NCBI GenBank assembly: GCA_947097615.1
Contig: CAMURX010000077.1
Span: 1 to 7,684 of the forward strand
DNA: 7,684 bases
Direction: 5' to 3'
From: an uncultured Neisseria sp.
GTDB taxonomy: Bacteria > Pseudomonadota > Gammaproteobacteria > Burkholderiales > Neisseriaceae
The position numbers and the translations under genes were made by a program. The notes under the pieces were generated by a model. It was not told where the DNA came from. It saw only the letters and a list, made by a program, of their open reading frames with translations, and did no database searches. This document shows positions 5,390-7,684 of the stretch, in pieces; the stretch's first letter is position 1, and every line of letters begins with the position of its first letter.

Positions 5390-5401
5390 TTCAGGCTGCC
5401 T
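5390..5401 (-). repeat. King-type DUS at the GST start
   Basis: An exact AGGCAGCCTGAA on the minus strand ends one base before the ATG codon region of the GST gene and occupies its ribosome-binding spacer. Uptake sequences are usually placed downstream of or inside genes, so this position is less common. Confidence 0.9.
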
Positions 5402-5424
5402 TTCGGTAGGGTGGAAAAGGGGGA

Positions 5425-5430
5425 ATGATA
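5425..5430 (-). promoter_or_regulatory. Candidate -10 box of the GST promoter
   Basis: On the minus strand TATCAT matches the -10 consensus at five of six positions, about 37 bases before the ATG. No good -35 hexamer is visible. Confidence 0.3.
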
Positions 5431-5467
5431 CCTGATGGGCGTGTCGGATTGTGGCGGCAGTGTGCGA

Positions 5468-5479
5468 AGGCAGCCTGAA
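5468..5479 (+). repeat. King-type DUS in the GST-hydrolase gap
   Basis: An exact AGGCAGCCTGAA on the plus strand, facing away from the minus-strand copy at 5390-5401. The two are about 66 bases apart. Confidence 0.9.
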
Positions 5480-5519
5480 AATCAGTGCAGCGCGTTTGGG
5501 CGGAACTGAAACGGCAATA

Positions 5520-5585
5520 GTAGGTTGGGCATTGATGCCTGATAAGTTTCGTTTACACAAGGTCGGGCATGAATGCCCGACCTAC
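5520..5585. repeat. Paired palindromic intergenic repeat
   Basis: Two related palindromes lie 38 bases apart: 5523-5542 and 5561-5580, matching at 16 of 20 positions. The second forms a perfect 10-bp stem, GGTCGGGCAT with ATGCCCGACC (5561-5582). The outer ends also pair: GTAGGTTGGGCAT (5520-5532) with ATGCCCGACCTAC (5573-5585), 12 of 13. This looks like a mobile intergenic repeat; I recall similar GTAGGTCGGGCAT repeats in commensal Neisseria but cannot confirm it here. Confidence 0.65.
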
Positions 5586-5599
5586 GCGGCTGTCAATTT

Positions 5600-5704
5600 C
5601 GTCATTCCCGCGCAGGCGGGAATCTTTGCAGAATCCAAGCCATGGATGGTTTCATCGGAAATTGTTTGGAATCGGACAAGATTCCCGCCTGCGCGGGAAT
5701 GACG
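5600..5704. repeat. NIME-like element bounded by inverted dRS3 repeats
   Basis: Two perfect 26-bp inverted repeats (5600-5625 and 5679-5704) each contain the 20-bp dRS3 sequence, ATTCCC-N8-GGGAAT (5604-5623 and 5681-5700). They flank a 53-base core. Neisserial intergenic mosaic elements have this structure: dRS3 copies around an RS unit. Each dRS3 is itself a hairpin (8-bp stem, 4-base loop), so the element may also stop transcripts coming from the serine hydrolase gene. Confidence 0.85.
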
Positions 5705-5724
5705 CCGTTTAGAAAAGCAAAGTT

Positions 5725-5736
5725 TTCAGGCTGCCT
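5725..5736 (-). repeat. King-type DUS at the serine hydrolase stop
   Basis: An exact AGGCAGCCTGAA on the minus strand; its first two bases are the last two of the TAG stop codon (5735-5737). Confidence 0.9.
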
Positions 5737-7096
5737 ATTGCCCCTGCGCTTTATCGTCCCCCGTCTCTTCCAACCACAATCTCACCGTTTTTCCCTTAAC
5801 AAAATCGGCGTTGCCTTCAAAGCTGCGGCGCTCGCAGATAACGCGGTAGTCTCGCTCTTGGATGTTGCCGTTGTTTTGGTGGCGGGTGGGCAGGGCTTGG
5901 CAGCGGCCTGCGTCGGCAAATTTGGCGTGCAGGTCTTTCAGACGGCCTTTGGGCACGGCGGGGTGCGGTTTGCCTTGTTTGACGAGTTGCAGGACGCGTT
6001 CGAAGTCGCGGGTCAGGGCGGGGTGTTGGTCGGCGATGGGGGCGTGGGTTTTTTGGTAGCGCGGGTTGGTGCGCGCGGCGATGCCTTCGATGATGGTTTC
6101 GGTATCGACGCCGGCAAGGTTGGTGAGGACGACGATGGCGGTGCCGTCGCCTTCGTAGCGGCGCAGCTCGGTGCTGAAGCCCTGCCATGCGCCGGGGTGG
6201 CCGCTCATGGGGCTGCCGTCGGGGGCGGGCACGAGCGACCAGCCGAAGCCGTAGGGGTAGCTGTCGCCGTTGTTGAGGCGGGCGGGGGTGAAGATTTCGC
6301 GCCAGGATTCGGGCTTGAGGATTTGGCGTGCTTCTACGGCGGCGAGCCAGCGGCGGTAGTCGTGTAGCGAGAGATAGAGCGAGCCGTCGGCGGTTTGGTT
6401 GTGGTAGGGGGCGACCCATTCTTGGTTTTTCAGGCTGCCGTCGGCGTCGTCAAGCTCATAACCTGCGGCGCGGTGGGGGACGATGTCGCGCTCGCTGATC
6501 ACGCGGGCGGAAGTCATGCCCAGCGGGGCGAACACGCGCTCTTGCAGGATTTCGCCGTAGTGTTTTCCGGAGACGCGGGTGATGACGGCGCCGAGGACGG
6601 CGTAGCCGTTGTTGCTGTATGCCCAGCGGCTGCCTGGTTTGAATTGCAGCGGGGCGGTGTAGATGCGGCGCAGCATTTGTTTTTCGCTGCTGTTTTGCTG
6701 CCAGTCGGTTTCGGTGTTGCCGATGCCGCCGGTGTGGTTGAGCAGGTGGCGGATGGTGATGGGCTGCCAGCTTTTGGGCGCTTCGGGCAGGTAGGCGCGC
6801 ACGGATTGGTCGAGGCGGATTTTACCGTCTTCCACCAGCAGCACCACGGCGGCGGCGGCGAACATTTTGCCGATGGAGGCCGTCTGAAACACGGTGTCGG
6901 CGGACACGGGGATTTGGTGTTCTACGTTTGCCAGCCCGTAGCCTTGTTGTTTGACGGTTTCGCCGTTGCGGTAGATGCCGAGTGCGATGCCAGGGATTTT
7001 TTGGCGCGCAAGCTCGGCTTGGGCGAAGTCGTCGATGGGGTCGGCGAGGGCGGGGAGGGATAGGGCGAGGAGCAGGGGGAGGAGAGTTTTTTTCAT
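5735..7096 (-). CDS. Exported serine hydrolase, beta-lactamase/PBP (class C-like) family
   Basis: The 453-residue precursor has a Sec signal peptide (Lys-Lys, hydrophobic 4-17, probable cleavage after ALA at 18). The mature part is a penicillin-recognising serine hydrolase: nucleophile motif Ser74-Ile-Gly-Lys77, Tyr160-Ser-Asn162, and His300-Pro-Gly302 where class C beta-lactamases have KTG. HLLNHTGGI at 117-125 is typical of the beta-lactamase-related family (esterases, D-aminopeptidases, peptidases). The HxG third motif fits an esterase or peptidase at least as well as an antibiotic-destroying enzyme, so I make no resistance claim. About 100 residues after the core (from about 350) form a separate C-terminal part. 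I chose the ATG at 7096 because the signal peptide starts there and AAAAGG lies upstream; the frame extends 40 residues further without family features. It carries two internal AG-DUS copies, and its TAG stop overlaps a king-type DUS. Confidence 0.88.
   Translation of the reverse strand: MKKTLLPLLLALSLPALADPIDDFAQAELARQKIPGIALGIYRNGETVKQQGYGLANVEHQIPVSADTVFQTASIGKMFAAAAVVLLVEDGKIRLDQSVRAYLPEAPKSWQPITIRHLLNHTGGIGNTETDWQQNSSEKQMLRRIYTAPLQFKPGSRWAYSNNGYAVLGAVITRVSGKHYGEILQERVFAPLGMTSARVISERDIVPHRAAGYELDDADGSLKNQEWVAPYHNQTADGSLYLSLHDYRRWLAAVEARQILKPESWREIFTPARLNNGDSYPYGFGWSLVPAPDGSPMSGHPGAWQGFSTELRRYEGDGTAIVVLTNLAGVDTETIIEGIAARTNPRYQKTHAPIADQHPALTRDFERVLQLVKQGKPHPAVPKGRLKDLHAKFADAGRCQALPTRHQNNGNIQERDYRVICERRSFEGNADFVKGKTVRLWLEETGDDKAQGQ
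5937..5948 (-). repeat. AG-DUS inside the serine hydrolase gene
   Basis: An exact AGGCCGTCTGAA on the minus strand, read as part of Gly-Arg-Leu-Lys in the C-terminal region. It is one of only two AG-type copies right of 3850. Confidence 0.9.
6877..6888 (+). repeat. AG-DUS beside the catalytic serine codon
   Basis: An exact AGGCCGTCTGAA on the plus strand. Read on the gene's strand it encodes Phe70-Gln-Thr-Ala73, immediately before nucleophile Ser74. Confidence 0.9.
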
Positions 7097-7128
7097 GGGA
7101 TTGCCTTTTGGGTTGGGACGGGGTGGGG

Positions 7129-7176
7129 TTTCAGGCTGCCTTTTGGGTTTTCGGACGGCATCAGGGCAGCCTGAAA
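7129..7176. repeat. King-type DUS inverted pair with an AT-DUS-like loop
   Basis: An exact king-type DUS (7130-7141, minus) and a one-mismatch copy (7164-7175, plus) form a 12-bp stem (7129-7140 with 7165-7176) around a 24-base loop. The loop contains ATGCCGTCCGAA on the minus strand (7150-7161), one base from the meningococcal AT-DUS. It lies between the HINT gene and the serine hydrolase gene, both on the minus strand, and may end transcription from the former. Confidence 0.75.
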
Positions 7177-7189
7177 GCGGGGTGCGGCA

Positions 7190-7250
7190 GATACCATCTC
7201 CCCCATCAGACCGCAAGCATCACTTGAGCCTGATGGGGGGAGATGATATC
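7190..7250 (-). terminator. Long stem-loop after the HINT gene
   Basis: The 20-base arm 7190-7209 pairs with 7230-7250 apart from one extra G and one mismatch, around a 20-base loop with its own small CAAG/CTTG stem. The stem starts at the TAG stop of the HINT gene, so it is placed as a terminator. There is no U-run. A small transposable or cassette-end repeat is the alternative. Confidence 0.6.
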
Positions 7251-7684
7251 TACGCTTGCTGGCCGCAGGTGTTGTGCACCAAGATGCCTGCATGTCCAAC
7301 CAAATAAGTGTGGGTGTCTTCCACCTCGATGTTGTAAACCGTGGTGCGGTAAGGGCGGTAATGCAGCCTACCGTCTTCATCTTTGCCTAACAGCATGGCC
7401 GGATTCTCGACATCGTATGCCAAAGCCCTTGGATACATATAGTTGTTTGCCTGATCCAGCGTTAAATCGTAAATATGCCCTATCGATTGCCGCTCCCAGC
7501 CATACTTATTTGTATAACCTTGCACCCAGGCATGGTTGGGGTTGTCGCTATCGACGGCAAAATAAGGGCGCGCCATTTCCACTACACGGTATTCGTCATA
7601 GTTTTGATCATTATCGTCTATGCCTATAGCCAACACCACATCGCCGCGCTCAAGCTGATCCACCCGCTTCCAGACGGGTTTTTC
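7250..7684 (-). CDS. HINT-domain protein (probable polymorphic toxin), C-terminal part
   Basis: The frame is open to the right window edge, so the start lies outside; 144 residues are visible. It begins with KPVWKRVDQLERGDVVLA, the segment that in bacterial HINT (hedgehog/intein-like) domains follows the N-terminal cysteine by roughly 15-20 residues. It ends with VYNIEVEDTHTYLVGHAGIL and then VHN, the classic C-terminal HINT block ending in the catalytic His-Asn. Pre-toxin HINT domains sit before the toxin module in secreted polymorphic toxins (including some MafB-like proteins of Neisseria) and are thought to release it by self-cleavage. Here only six residues (TCGQQA) follow the Asn before TAG, so no toxin module is encoded after it. 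A GTG at 7663 could be misread as the start but lies mid-domain. The DNA is visibly more A/T-rich than the neighbouring genes, which suggests acquisition. Confidence 0.82.
   Translation of the reverse strand, partial: EKPVWKRVDQLERGDVVLAIGIDDNDQNYDEYRVVEMARPYFAVDSDNPNHAWVQGYTNKYGWERQSIGHIYDLTLDQANNYMYPRALAYDVENPAMLLGKDEDGRLHYRPYRTTVYNIEVEDTHTYLVGHAGILVHNTCGQQA

Noticed and set aside
5573..6367. Plus-strand open frame of 264 codons
   Set aside because: It is antisense to the serine hydrolase and starts inside the palindromic repeat region; it has no recognisable domain.
6395..7063. Plus-strand open frame of 222 codons
   Set aside because: It is the antisense shadow of the hydrolase catalytic domain, with the same Val/Gly/Asp/His-rich composition.
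7097..7216. Forty-residue extension of the serine hydrolase
   Set aside because: It would be read through the DUS pair and would bury the signal peptide.
7250..7663. Complete 137-residue protein starting at GTG 7663
   Set aside because: The open frame and HINT-like sequence continue past this codon to the window edge, so it is an internal valine.

Overview
The window looks like a chromosomal segment from the family Neisseriaceae, most likely a Neisseria species outside the meningococcus/gonococcus pair or a close relative such as Kingella. The main evidence is the DNA uptake sequence (DUS). I count 20 exact copies of AGGCCGTCTGAA (AG-DUS dialect) on either strand, and 5 exact copies of AGGCAGCCTGAA (the dialect described for Kingella, here 'king-type'). 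A dRS3-bounded repeat element, a Neisseria-like RsmA and generally G+C-rich DNA agree with this. The species cannot be fixed from the window.

Left part (1-2300). The edge carries a 19-bp tandem array whose every unit contains a DUS. A 260-base non-coding stretch with hairpins follows, then gdx/sugE (372-689, +), an SMR-family guanidinium exporter. It converges on a minus-strand pair, rsmA (2297 to 1518) and an amino-acid ABC transporter ATPase (1478 to 753). A perfect DUS stem-loop sits between the converging genes as a shared terminator.

Middle part (2300-3850). Two tiny lipoprotein genes converge on another DUS stem-loop: a 42-residue one (2405-2533, +) and an OsmB-like glycine-zipper lipoprotein (2824 to 2615, -). 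Divergent from osmB is a four-helix membrane protein (2944-3393, +), perhaps of the CopD type. A Sel1-repeat lipoprotein gene follows that is broken by a one-base frameshift. It lies between two DUS stem-loops that match at 35 of 38 positions.

Right part (3836-7684). All genes are on the minus strand: a class I methyltransferase, a glutathione S-transferase, an exported serine hydrolase of the beta-lactamase/PBP type, and, cut by the window edge, the C-terminal end of a HINT (intein-like) domain from a probable polymorphic toxin. The 346-base gap at 5389-5734 holds a mobile-repeat mosaic: king-type DUS, paired palindromes and a dRS3-flanked NIME-like unit.

Apart from rsmA with the ATPase gene, the genes look like independent housekeeping and accessory units rather than one pathway. 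The main points of interest are the DUS array, stop codons overlapping DUS in four genes, the change of DUS dialect near position 3,800, the flanked Sel1 pseudogene, and a HINT protein that ends six residues after its HN motif.
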